From JAAERC01 sp965602655 (GTDB lineage: Bacteria; Zixibacteria; MSB-5A5; GN15; PGXB01), in the NCBI GenBank assembly GCA_965602655.1, contig CBFCZE010000015.1, positions 1 through 34,426 of the forward strand: 34,426 bases of DNA, written 5' to 3'. The notes under the pieces were generated by a model that was not told the DNA's origin, made no database searches, and saw only the letters and a list, made by a program, of their open reading frames with translations. This document shows, in pieces, positions 1 to 7,329 of this stretch (positions are counted from its first letter, which is position 1; each line of letters opens with the position of its first letter). A program made the translations under genes and the position numbers.

Positions 1-342
1 ATCAACGCTTCCGGAGCCGACAAACTGCCAACTAAAACCGAGAGCCGATTCCTTGCGGGTCGGCATAAGAAAAGAGACAAATCCCATTGACCGGTCAAGG
101 GTCATCGCTCGATAAGAACTGGTAAATATTTTGTTCCTTGCAGCCGAAATCCCGGCAGGATTATAAAGCTGCCCGGCGGCATCATCTGATATGGCAAAGT
201 AAGCACCACCCATAGCCGCAGGACGGGCCTCGACTGATAATTTCATATAAGCCCCGGCGTATCCACCTGATCCTATTTCGGCGTAGACGAAAGAGGCGAA
301 TAAGAAGACAGTAGCGCAAAAATATAAAATAATCTTTTTCAT
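1..342 (-). CDS. PorV/UPF0164-type outer-membrane protein, partial (N-terminal 114 codons)
   Basis: This gene runs off the left edge of the window; only its first 114 codons are present. The translation begins MKKIILYFCATVFLFASFVYA, a clear signal peptide with likely cleavage after VYA. It continues with a segment containing LSVEARPAAMGGAYFAISDD and then QLYNPAGIS. That pattern (ARAMGMG-like stretch, acidic pair, then YNPAG) is the N-terminal signature of PorV/PorQ/UPF0164 beta-barrel proteins, and the complete paralogue at 27171-28136 has the same features. In Bacteroidetes, PorV acts in type IX secretion by carrying cargo to the attachment complex; whether this copy does so is inference. 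The ATG lies 5 nt after the stop of the upstream propeller gene and has no Shine-Dalgarno sequence, so translational coupling is likely. The two genes probably share one transcript. Confidence 0.82.
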   Translation of the reverse strand, partial: MKKIILYFCATVFLFASFVYAEIGSGGYAGAYMKLSVEARPAAMGGAYFAISDDAAGQLYNPAGISAARNKIFTSSYRAMTLDRSMGFVSFLMPTRKESALGFSWQFVGSGSVD

Positions 343-347
343 AATAT

Positions 348-2849
348 TTATGGCATAATTGCCAGTTTCCCCCAATATACTTCTCCGGTTGATACAGAAA
401 TTTTAAAATAGTAGATTCCAACAGCAACTATTTTATTCCATTCATTTCTGCCATTCCACAAATCACTGACAGAATATGAGCCAGCCGTTCTAAATTCGGA
501 GTTGGTTACAGTTTTTACCAAATTCATAGCAAAATCAAATACTTCAATAGTTACATACCCGGCTTGATTAAGCTTATAATTAAACTTCAACAGGTTACTA
601 TTATCTTCTTGAACATCTTCCCCAAAGCCATATGGAGAAAACGGTACAGGATATGCGAAAACGCCTGAAACTGAATCCCTGAAGATTTCCCAGCTATCAA
701 TTCCCATATATAAATCTACAAGATCGATTCTTCCACCACCTTGTTCCGTACCAATCCAAAGATTATTCTCCTCCACCATTACGCCGTATACTGACACATA
801 ATTTAAATTAAACGGTTCAAAATTGTCATAAGTGACAACGTGACCGCTTATATCCAGGGTATCCCATGTAGCGCCATCGTTAGATGAAAACAGCAATCCG
901 GCATTGGAAGCGGCAAATATATTTATGCCATCGAAGGCAAAATTCCAGACTTTGGACCCGAAATATTTTTTCTCCACTGTATTTCCGTCCAGCGATATCG
1001 CAGAAATGCCAATATTACCCCTCGCCGGATCCCCCGGAAGAGTCGACGCCCAGATTTTATTGGCTGAAGGCTGAATATCCAGAGCAATGGTCCAGTCACC
1101 GGTCAGGCTATCTTCAAAAGTAATTCGTTCAGCCGATGAATAATGTTGAGGATCAAGATCGGACAAGAATATTTTCCATTCCAAGCTTCCGGCCGGTGAT
1201 ACCGCCAGACCATGTTCCGAAGCAAGATATATGGAATCATTTACAATTTCAATCGCATTAATATCCATACCACTTAAATTGGCTAACGATTGATCGGTGC
1301 TGTCGCTTATTTCAATTCCCGGAATAAACAGCCAGGATAATCTGTTGGGTGAAGTAGATAAATTATTTTGGCCGACCACATATATCAGTGAATCTACAAA
1401 CTCAATATCAAACATCGGCCATCCCATTTTGCTTGCGTCAATATCCCAATTGGCGCCTAAATCCATTGAATAAAAAAGGCCATATTCCCCAACAGCCGTA
1501 TCCAGAGGATGCAGAAGAGTCCAGACAGCAGTCGAATCATAAATGTCATCGTCGCCATAAAATTTCTGTACCTTTACTTTGGCCGCGCGACCGCCGGTTG
1601 TAGGTGTGTCGGTAAAAACGATATTAGTATCATCGACTACGGCGGCATTATTATCAAGATCAAGCGTCAACCGGACCAATCCCGAATCGGTTCCAATCCA
1701 TAGATACGCAGAATCAAGATCCAGTGAGTGGACAGCATTTCGTCCGCTGGCTGGATCGGCATCAAGAGCGATTGCCGTCCAACTGCTACCGGTGTCGATA
1801 GTTTTATAAAGGCCGCCCTCAAATCCAGCCATAAAAACAACATCATCAACTAAAATAAAATCAACCGGGTATTTATTTGGACCAATCAAATTATCAAGCC
1901 CGGTATAAGTAGTATGAAATGTTAGTCCGGTATCGTCAGAAATCGCCAGGCCGCTTCCGTCGCCACCAAGACTGTCAAGAGTCCCCACAAACAAACGATC
2001 GTTGGCAAAAAAAGCGGATGAAACAGCCATCCCCGGTAAACCATCTGCAACTACGGTCGAGCCGAAATTTTCCCGCGAGTTGACAAAGTTCAGAGTAGTT
2101 AATCCGGAATCGCCGCAGATAAAAACAAAACCATCAGCCGCCGCCATATTAATAATATTATTGGAATTGAGCCGGGCATAGTCGGGGGCATATACATATC
2201 GCATTAATCCGCTGGGGGTACCGCCCCAAACGACAATCGAATCGTTGTGAAAGGTATCAACCACCGCCGAAAAATAATGATTGGTGTGCTGTCCAGGATT
2301 ATTCTTATAGACCGAATCCCTAATAGAATAATAAATATTTCTCCAAGTCTCGCCGTTATTAAAACTTGCAAACAATCCGCCAATATTTGATGTGAAAAGC
2401 AGTATCGAATCAGCCCCGGAAAAATCATAAACGGCATTTGTATCTATAAAAGCAATGTAACCGGTATCAACTAACAATGTATCCCAGGTAAATCCGTCAT
2501 CATCGGAATAGTTCAGATAATTACCCCCATCGTACCCTTCAGGAACCGCCAAACCAAGCCAAATTCTCGATCCGCTCGAATAAATCGAGGCAATACCATG
2601 CGAAAACAATCCGTTGGTTTCGTCATAAAATTGCCAGTTGGCACCATCGTCACCGGTGAAACTTATACCGCTCCCAGTAACACACCAGACTTGATTATTA
2701 TGAATAGAAAAATCTATTACTGAATTATCCGGGAAACCATCCAGAGGATCTTCGAAAAGTTTAAAGGTAACGCTTTTGGCGCCATTGGGGAAAATCCCAA
2801 TAAATAATAAAAGGAACAAACAGCAGGCCAAAATGTTTATTTTTTTCAA
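348..2849 (-). CDS. Secreted Asp-box/propeller protein with C-terminal FlgD-like sorting tail
   Basis: An 833-residue exported protein of unknown substrate. Residues 1-26 form a signal peptide (hydrophobic core LACCLFLLLFIGIF, end GAKS). The body carries at least six Asp-box/BNR-type repeats of the form S-x-D-x-G-x-T/N-W, such as TGDDGANW, SDDDGFTW, FNNGETW, KTIDTGSSW, SMDLGANW and SSNDGATW, each between beta-strand-like blocks. This indicates one or two beta-propellers. The last 90 residues (YPVPFSPYG, then VTIEVFDFAMNLVKTV, then GIYYFKISV, ending GKLAIMP) match the FlgD-like Ig fold used as a type A sorting/anchoring tail in FCB bacteria. The start is TTG, supported by AGGA seven bases upstream; no in-frame ATG fits better. 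The gene precedes a PorV-like gene by 5 nt, suggesting a cargo plus PorV arrangement. Enzymatic activity is not evident; a structural or binding role is equally possible. Confidence 0.85.
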   Translation of the reverse strand: MKKINILACCLFLLLFIGIFPNGAKSVTFKLFEDPLDGFPDNSVIDFSIHNNQVWCVTGSGISFTGDDGANWQFYDETNGLFSHGIASIYSSGSRIWLGLAVPEGYDGGNYLNYSDDDGFTWDTLLVDTGYIAFIDTNAVYDFSGADSILLFTSNIGGLFASFNNGETWRNIYYSIRDSVYKNNPGQHTNHYFSAVVDTFHNDSIVVWGGTPSGLMRYVYAPDYARLNSNNIINMAAADGFVFICGDSGLTTLNFVNSRENFGSTVVADGLPGMAVSSAFFANDRLFVGTLDSLGGDGSGLAISDDTGLTFHTTYTGLDNLIGPNKYPVDFILVDDVVFMAGFEGGLYKTIDTGSSWTAIALDADPASGRNAVHSLDLDSAYLWIGTDSGLVRLTLDLDNNAAVVDDTNIVFTDTPTTGGRAAKVKVQKFYGDDDIYDSTAVWTLLHPLDTAVGEYGLFYSMDLGANWDIDASKMGWPMFDIEFVDSLIYVVGQNNLSTSPNRLSWLFIPGIEISDSTDQSLANLSGMDINAIEIVNDSIYLASEHGLAVSPAGSLEWKIFLSDLDPQHYSSAERITFEDSLTGDWTIALDIQPSANKIWASTLPGDPARGNIGISAISLDGNTVEKKYFGSKVWNFAFDGINIFAASNAGLLFSSNDGATWDTLDISGHVVTYDNFEPFNLNYVSVYGVMVEENNLWIGTEQGGGRIDLVDLYMGIDSWEIFRDSVSGVFAYPVPFSPYGFGEDVQEDNSNLLKFNYKLNQAGYVTIEVFDFAMNLVKTVTNSEFRTAGSYSVSDLWNGRNEWNKIVAVGIYYFKISVSTGEVYWGKLAIMP

Positions 2850-2942
2850 ATTAAATTCCTAATCCTCTCTGTTATTAAATTATAGACTCCAAAAATAGAC
2901 AATTATAAGATGAAGTCAAGTATTATAACCCACATTCATTAC

Positions 2943-2968
2943 TAACCTTTTTACAGTTTGTAAGGTTA
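2943..2968. promoter_or_regulatory. Inverted repeat in divergent intergenic region (candidate operator)
   Basis: TAACCTT and AAGGTTA form a perfect 7-bp inverted repeat separated by 12 nt. It lies between the divergent propeller (minus) and cytochrome (plus) genes, just upstream of the plus-strand promoter candidate. A second, offset pair (TTAC and GTAA) lies inside it. It has no U-tract on either strand and does not follow a gene end, so a protein-binding site is more likely than a terminator. The rest of 2850-3099 is AT-rich and holds no gene. A minus-strand TATAAT at 2879-2884 could be the -10 box of the propeller gene, but no convincing -35 box accompanies it. Confidence 0.35.
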
Positions 2969-2969
2969 T

Positions 2970-2999
2970 TTGTTCAAAACATTTGGCATTTTGTATAAT
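2970..2999 (+). promoter_or_regulatory. Candidate sigma70-like promoter of the cytochrome gene
   Basis: A perfect TATAAT (2994-2999) is preceded, after 18 nt, by TTGTTC (2970-2975), a weak -35 box. Transcription would start near 3006 and leave a leader of about 95 nt before the preferred ATG at 3100. The leader contains AAAGGAG (3036-3042), which is not well spaced for any start codon. Confidence 0.4.
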
Positions 3000-3099
3000 A
3001 AGGTATAAAATTGTCTCAAACCAAATTTGATTGACAAAGGAGTATCACTTTAGTTTCTTGAGTAAATATAAAAACATGCAAAAAAACAGGAAATCATTT

Positions 3100-4329
3100 A
3101 TGAAAAAATTCATTCCCTTGACAATAATAACGGCTCTGGCAGGGCTGATAATATTGGCTTTAATGCCCGGTTGCGATGAATTGATAACCAAAGAAAACTA
3201 CTATTATGACACCCTTCGTATCGACGGCACAAATTATGAAGCTGACACGACCTGCGGTCTTTGTCATAATGATAAAACCGATTCAATTACTATAGCTTCG
3301 CGACAATGGGCATTTTCCGGTCATAGCACCGGCAATTTGACCGATTATGACTACCTTGGCGAGAATACTGCCGAGTGTGGGCCGGAATGCCACACCAATG
3401 AAGGATATGTACAATATCTTGCCGATTCCACCAATGAGGCTATATATTTCCCGACTGAAATTGGCTGTTTTGCCTGCCATTCTCCTCATGAGAATAGAGA
3501 TTTTTCGCTGCGTGACCAGAGCGACTTGTGTATTCAATGCCACCAACAGTCAATTGATCCACCATTATCTGGATTACCTAATATCTCAATTTCTAACAAC
3601 TGGGGACCTCATTTCTCAACTGAATATGGTATGCTTCTTGGCAATGGTGGTTACGAATTTGATTTCTTTACCTATAACAGTTCCAGTCATGCCACAATGG
3701 GCGCCGGCGGCTGCCAGACCTGCCATATGGATATGGCCAATGGATTCACCCTGGGCGGCCACAGTTTGAACATAGCCTACAATTCCGAACAATTGACAGT
3801 GGCCTGCAATGTTTCAGGGTGTCATATTGGCGATCCCGTCGAAGATTTTATTAATTATAATCCTCTGCAATCTGATTTGACTGATAGTTTGGCAATTCTT
3901 AAAGACAGTCTGGTTGCGGCCGGATTGCTGACGATATCTGATGTTCCGGTTGCCCAGACATTAAGTGGTGACAGTTTGGTATCCGATTCGGCCGGCGCAC
4001 TGTTTAATTATTTATTTGTTAGCGGTGACAGCAGTTCCGGAATTCATAATCTGCTGTATGCTCACGATTTGGTAAATTCCAGTTTAAATTTTCTGTCAGA
4101 TAGATTCACTCTGACAGTTACCAATGCCTCTACCGATTCGGGCACTGTGACGCTGGATCCAGCCGGAGGTATATATATTAGAGGAACCACCGTAGAAGTT
4201 ACCGCAGATCCCAACGCCGGATATACCTTTGACTCATGGGGTGGAGATTTATTCGGAACCGATAATCCGGCCAGTATTCTAATGGACTCTGATAAAACAA
4301 TTACCGTCAATTACACGGCCATGAAATAA
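3100..4329 (+). CDS. Multihaem cytochrome c lipoprotein with C-terminal InlB-like repeat domain
   Basis: A 409-residue predicted electron carrier on the cell surface or periplasmic face. Numbered from the preferred ATG, which has AGGA eight bases upstream, the protein starts with a hydrophobic lipoprotein-type signal ending MPGC (Cys25). Four canonical CXXCH haem motifs follow at about 52, 123, 144 and 205. Two longer variants are also present: CGPECH (CX3CH, about 93) and CNVSGCH (CX4CH, about 236). SPHENR and other histidines are candidate distal ligands. The last 75 residues (GTVTLDPAGGIYIRGTTVEV, then GYTFDSWGGD, then DKTITVNY) match the divergent InlB B-repeat fold often seen on surface proteins. 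The reading frame continues upstream to TTG codons at 3058 and 3031, but those starts would displace the signal peptide. It is a single-gene unit with no other cytochrome nearby, so its redox partner is unknown. Confidence 0.87.
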   Translation: MKKFIPLTIITALAGLIILALMPGCDELITKENYYYDTLRIDGTNYEADTTCGLCHNDKTDSITIASRQWAFSGHSTGNLTDYDYLGENTAECGPECHTNEGYVQYLADSTNEAIYFPTEIGCFACHSPHENRDFSLRDQSDLCIQCHQQSIDPPLSGLPNISISNNWGPHFSTEYGMLLGNGGYEFDFFTYNSSSHATMGAGGCQTCHMDMANGFTLGGHSLNIAYNSEQLTVACNVSGCHIGDPVEDFINYNPLQSDLTDSLAILKDSLVAAGLLTISDVPVAQTLSGDSLVSDSAGALFNYLFVSGDSSSGIHNLLYAHDLVNSSLNFLSDRFTLTVTNASTDSGTVTLDPAGGIYIRGTTVEVTADPNAGYTFDSWGGDLFGTDNPASILMDSDKTITVNYTAMK

Positions 4330-4339
4330 ATCAAATAAA

Positions 4340-4371
4340 ATATAGGCTGCCGGATTTCCGGCAGCCTATAT
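4340..4371. terminator. Bidirectional rho-independent terminator between convergent cytochrome and etfA genes
   Basis: Arms at 4341-4353 and 4358-4370 (TATAGGCTGCCGG and its exact complement) close a 4-nt ATTT loop, and A4340 pairs with T4371 to make a 14-bp perfect stem. On the minus strand the hairpin is followed by a U-rich run, so it best terminates the dus-larB-larC-etfA unit. It lies 10 nt after the cytochrome stop and probably also serves that gene. Confidence 0.88.
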
Positions 4372-4399
4372 AAACGAAATCAAAAAAATTTAAAATTCC

Positions 4400-5362
4400 T
4401 TATCCGGCTGATTCAAACTTTTCTGTCAGCGCCGGGACAATTTCAAATAGGTCGCCTACAATACCATAAGAGGCGATATTGAATATCGGGGCATCTTTAT
4501 CACGATTGATAGCCACTATTGTTTTGGATGTTTGCATTCCGACCAGATGTTGAATTGCGCCGGAAATTCCAACGGCAAAATACAGTTTTGGATTAACGGT
4601 TTTGCCGGTTTGACCAACCTGATGTGAATAGGCTATCCAGCCGGCATCAACAATCGCCCGCGACGCGCCAAGTCCGGCGCCCAAAGAGTCAGCCAGCTTC
4701 TGAATAATCGGCAGATTTTCTTCGCCGCGGATGCCGCGACCGGCCGCCACAATAATATCGGCCTCGGTAAGATTTATCGATTGACCCGAATCAGCGACAC
4801 TTTCCTTCACCGTTGTTTTGGCCTCAAAAGCCGAGTCGTCCACAGTTTCCGCAACTACTTCACCATCTCCGCCGGCAGATTCATCGAATACCTTGGGACG
4901 AACCGTCAGGAAAAATGTTTTGCCTTCTTTGCTGCCCAAATTAACAATAACATTACCGCCATATGCCGGGCGCGTGATAGTAATCTTGTTACCGTCGGTT
5001 TCAAGTCCGGTTATATCCGAAGCCATAGCACCATTATTCATTGCCGCCAGGCGGGCCATCAAAGCCTTCCCAAAAAAAGTGGCGATACCAATTACCAATT
5101 GCGGTTTATATTTATTAATAAGTTCCGTTAGGACTTTGGCATAGATTTCATCATTACAAAATTTTAGTGCCGGATTGGATACGGCCAAGACTTTTCCGCC
5201 GCCCTTCGAGGCCAGCTCAGCGGCCGGACCATCGGCCGATTCGGCCAGACAGGCGGTCACCACTTCGCCACCGGCTGCGGCTGCGACCGTCAATAATTCA
5301 TAACTAACATTCGACAGTTTTCCGTCTTTCTGTTCGGCAATTGTTAAAACCTTAATGCTCAT
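4400..5362 (-). CDS. etfA: Electron transfer flavoprotein, alpha subunit
   Basis: A 320-residue EtfA, the FAD-binding subunit of the EtfAB heterodimer that passes electrons between flavin dehydrogenases and a quinone oxidoreductase or a bifurcating partner. The N-terminal domain (about 1-190) has the Etf Rossmann-like fold. The C-terminal FAD domain is unmistakable: GRGIRGEEN near 210, then LGASRAIVDAGW, QVGQTGKTVNP, GISGAIQHL and IFNIASYGIVGDL, where most family members have ADYG in place of ASYG. Length is normal. The start overlaps larC by 11 bp and has the Shine-Dalgarno AGGAAGGA inside larC. No etfB is present: the gene normally found directly upstream is replaced by larC. The partner must be encoded elsewhere or the context is unusual. 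It is the last gene of its unit, before a strong terminator. Confidence 0.96.
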   Translation of the reverse strand: MSIKVLTIAEQKDGKLSNVSYELLTVAAAAGGEVVTACLAESADGPAAELASKGGGKVLAVSNPALKFCNDEIYAKVLTELINKYKPQLVIGIATFFGKALMARLAAMNNGAMASDITGLETDGNKITITRPAYGGNVIVNLGSKEGKTFFLTVRPKVFDESAGGDGEVVAETVDDSAFEAKTTVKESVADSGQSINLTEADIIVAAGRGIRGEENLPIIQKLADSLGAGLGASRAIVDAGWIAYSHQVGQTGKTVNPKLYFAVGISGAIQHLVGMQTSKTIVAINRDKDAPIFNIASYGIVGDLFEIVPALTEKFESAG

Positions 5363-6548
5363 CAGTTTTTCCTTCCTCTATTTCAGCCTGTCTCCTGACA
5401 GTTTCCATTATTTCTTTTAAAGGTATCTTATACTCCGTGGCCGCCTGCAGGCAGTCATCATACTCCGGCTGAATTTTGTACCCATCCTTCAATTTCAATA
5501 TCTTCACCCGGATCGACCCAAAACTTGTCGCAACAACTTTTTCCCCGCGTTCCAAAGTCCTCCTCGACTCGCTTCGGAACCTGATTCCGGATGTCGACGT
5601 TTCGCTGAATATAATATCACAGATTTTATCAGACAAATCATTTTTGCATAATACGGTTAAAAGATGTCCGGGACGATTTTTTTTCATAATAACCGGAGTC
5701 AAGAATACTTCAAAGGCTCCGGCATCATATATTTGAGAAAACAAATAATCATAAATCTGCGGATTCATATCATCAATATTTGTTTCCAGAATATCAACTC
5801 GATCCGAAACGGTATATCTGCCGTCTGTTTCGCCTAATATAATTCTAAGGAGATTGGGACAATCATCATACTTTTTGCTCCCGGCTCCAAAACCCGAATT
5901 TTTAAGAGTCATTTCGGGGCAATCAAAGCCGCCGCCGTAGAAGTCAATTAACGTTGTTAATATGGCCGCTCCTGTCGGAGTAACTCTCTCCCCTTCCGTT
6001 TTGGCAATTTTTGTCGGAACATTCTTTAGAATTTCGATTGTGGCCGGGGCCGGAATAGGAATAACGCCATGCGATGATTTGGTCGTCCCCCGTCCAAGCA
6101 TAAGAGTTGAACAAAAGACAGTCTCGGGATTAAAATATTCAACACCGATGGCACTTCCGACAATATCAATAATGGCATCGATACCGCCAACCTCATGAAA
6201 ATGCACTTTATCAGATGTTGAGTTATGAATTTTGGCTTCGGCTCGAGCAAGTTTTTCAAATGCCTGACATGAAATTTCTTTGATTCTATCCGAGAGGTCA
6301 GATGATTTAATCAACCCGGTAATATCTTTTAAATGGCGGTGCCCTTTATCCTCGGCAACCTTGACATCAAATTTGGTTGCCGATATTTTGTGCCGCTCGG
6401 TAATATTTTGTTCCAGTTGATAACCGCCAATATTTAATTTTTTTAAATGTTCCTCAAGATATTCAAAGGGTAAACCAAGATTAAGCAAAGCTCCAACTGT
6501 CATGTCGCCGGATATTCCGGAAAAACAGTCAAAATAAAGAATTTTCAT
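5352..6548 (-). CDS. larC: Nickel-pincer cofactor biosynthesis protein LarC (nickel insertase)
   Basis: A 398-residue LarC (DUF111 family). In characterised systems LarC inserts nickel into the pyridinium-dithiocarboxylate precursor, in a CTP-dependent reaction, to finish the nickel-pincer nucleotide cofactor of lactate racemase-type enzymes. The chosen ATG gives MKILYFDCFSGISGDMTVGA, the usual family N-terminus. Other recognisable blocks are HFHEVGGIDAIIDIVG, GRGTTKSSHGVIPIPAPAT, EGERVTPTGAA and LETNIDDMNPQIYDYL. An in-frame codon 36 nt upstream would add 12 residues overlapping larB and is not favoured. In Lactobacillus plantarum, larC is split into larC1 and larC2 joined by frameshifting; here it is one open frame. 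The gene starts 4 nt after larB and overlaps etfA. No larE or larA lies in the window. Confidence 0.95.
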   Translation of the reverse strand: MKILYFDCFSGISGDMTVGALLNLGLPFEYLEEHLKKLNIGGYQLEQNITERHKISATKFDVKVAEDKGHRHLKDITGLIKSSDLSDRIKEISCQAFEKLARAEAKIHNSTSDKVHFHEVGGIDAIIDIVGSAIGVEYFNPETVFCSTLMLGRGTTKSSHGVIPIPAPATIEILKNVPTKIAKTEGERVTPTGAAILTTLIDFYGGGFDCPEMTLKNSGFGAGSKKYDDCPNLLRIILGETDGRYTVSDRVDILETNIDDMNPQIYDYLFSQIYDAGAFEVFLTPVIMKKNRPGHLLTVLCKNDLSDKICDIIFSETSTSGIRFRSESRRTLERGEKVVATSFGSIRVKILKLKDGYKIQPEYDDCLQAATEYKIPLKEIMETVRRQAEIEEGKTDEH

Positions 6549-6552
6549 ATAA

Positions 6553-7329
6553 TTACTTCTCAACTTTTGAAATACTTTTGGCAATCAGAGAAGCCGCAAT
6601 GCCGGCTCCAAAGCCATTGTCAATATTAACTACCGTAACCCCGGAGGCGCATGAATTAAGCATTCCCAGCAGAGCCGCCAGGCCGCCAAAGGAGGCTCCA
6701 TAGCCGATTGATGTGGGAACGGCGATCACCGGTTTATCGACCAGCCCTCCTATCACCGATGGCAGTGCACCTTCCATCCCGGCGACAACAATTAATACGC
6801 CGGCCTTCTTAATACGATCGGTTTCGTTGAAAAGCCGATGAATCCCCGCCACACCGACATCGTAAAGCCTGTCAACCGGGCAACCCATTACCCAAGCGGT
6901 TAAAGCGGCCTCTTCGGCCACCGGAATATCTGATGTCCCACCGCTGCAAATCAAGACAGTCGTATTGGTTTGTAGCTTTGGTTTTTTCTTTCGTCCGCCC
7001 AGTATTAGAACCATCCGGGCATCGGAAAAATAGACAGCCTTTTTCAGGCTCTTTTTTATCGCTTTGAAGCGGCCTTCGTCGAGGCGGGTGATAATGGCGT
7101 CACATCCGCTTTTATTAATTCTTCCGGCTATTTCAATTATCTGTCTGTCCGTCTTACCCGGGGCGTAAATAACTTCAGGCTGTCCCCTTCTTAAGGCACG
7201 ATGATGATCAATCCGGGCAAACTCAAGATTTTCCAATGGGAAATTTTTTAGCTTTTCGGTGGCTTTCTCTACCGGAAGTTTCCCGGATTTAACCTGAGAA
7301 AGGATATTTTCCAGCCGCGATTTATCCAT
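6553..7329 (-). CDS. larB: Nickel-pincer cofactor biosynthesis protein LarB (P2CMN synthase)
   Basis: A 258-residue LarB. The family carboxylates nicotinic acid adenine dinucleotide and cleaves its phosphoanhydride, giving the dicarboxylate mononucleotide that LarE then sulfurises. The N-terminal region contains EFARIDHHRALRRGQPEVIY, the conserved LarB lead-in. The C-terminal half is a PurE/AIR-carboxylase-like domain with CSGGTSDIPVAEEA, RLYDVGVAGIHR, VAGMEGALPSVIGGL, PTSIGYGASFGG and NIDNGFGAG. PurE itself is shorter and lacks the N-terminal region, so confusion with purE is unlikely despite the purine genes elsewhere in the window. The start overlaps the end of dus by 8 bp, so it is translated from the same message. 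Confidence 0.95.
   Translation of the reverse strand: MDKSRLENILSQVKSGKLPVEKATEKLKNFPLENLEFARIDHHRALRRGQPEVIYAPGKTDRQIIEIAGRINKSGCDAIITRLDEGRFKAIKKSLKKAVYFSDARMVLILGGRKKKPKLQTNTTVLICSGGTSDIPVAEEAALTAWVMGCPVDRLYDVGVAGIHRLFNETDRIKKAGVLIVVAGMEGALPSVIGGLVDKPVIAVPTSIGYGASFGGLAALLGMLNSCASGVTVVNIDNGFGAGIAASLIAKSISKVEK

Noticed and set aside
182..427. An 81-codon open frame on the minus strand at the left edge
   Set aside because: It overlaps, in another frame, a clear PorV signal-peptide gene and the sorting tail of the propeller gene.
3031..3099. Upstream extension of the cytochrome reading frame from TTG at 3031 or 3058, or ATG at 3076
   Set aside because: These starts place 8-23 charged or polar residues before the lipoprotein signal. 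The ATG at 3100 has a better-spaced AGGA and gives a normal signal peptide.
6553..7329. PurE (AIR mutase) as an identity for the LarB protein, given purine genes in the window
   Set aside because: The protein has the long LarB N-terminal region with DHHRALRRGQPEVIY and sits directly before larC; PurE is about 100 residues shorter.
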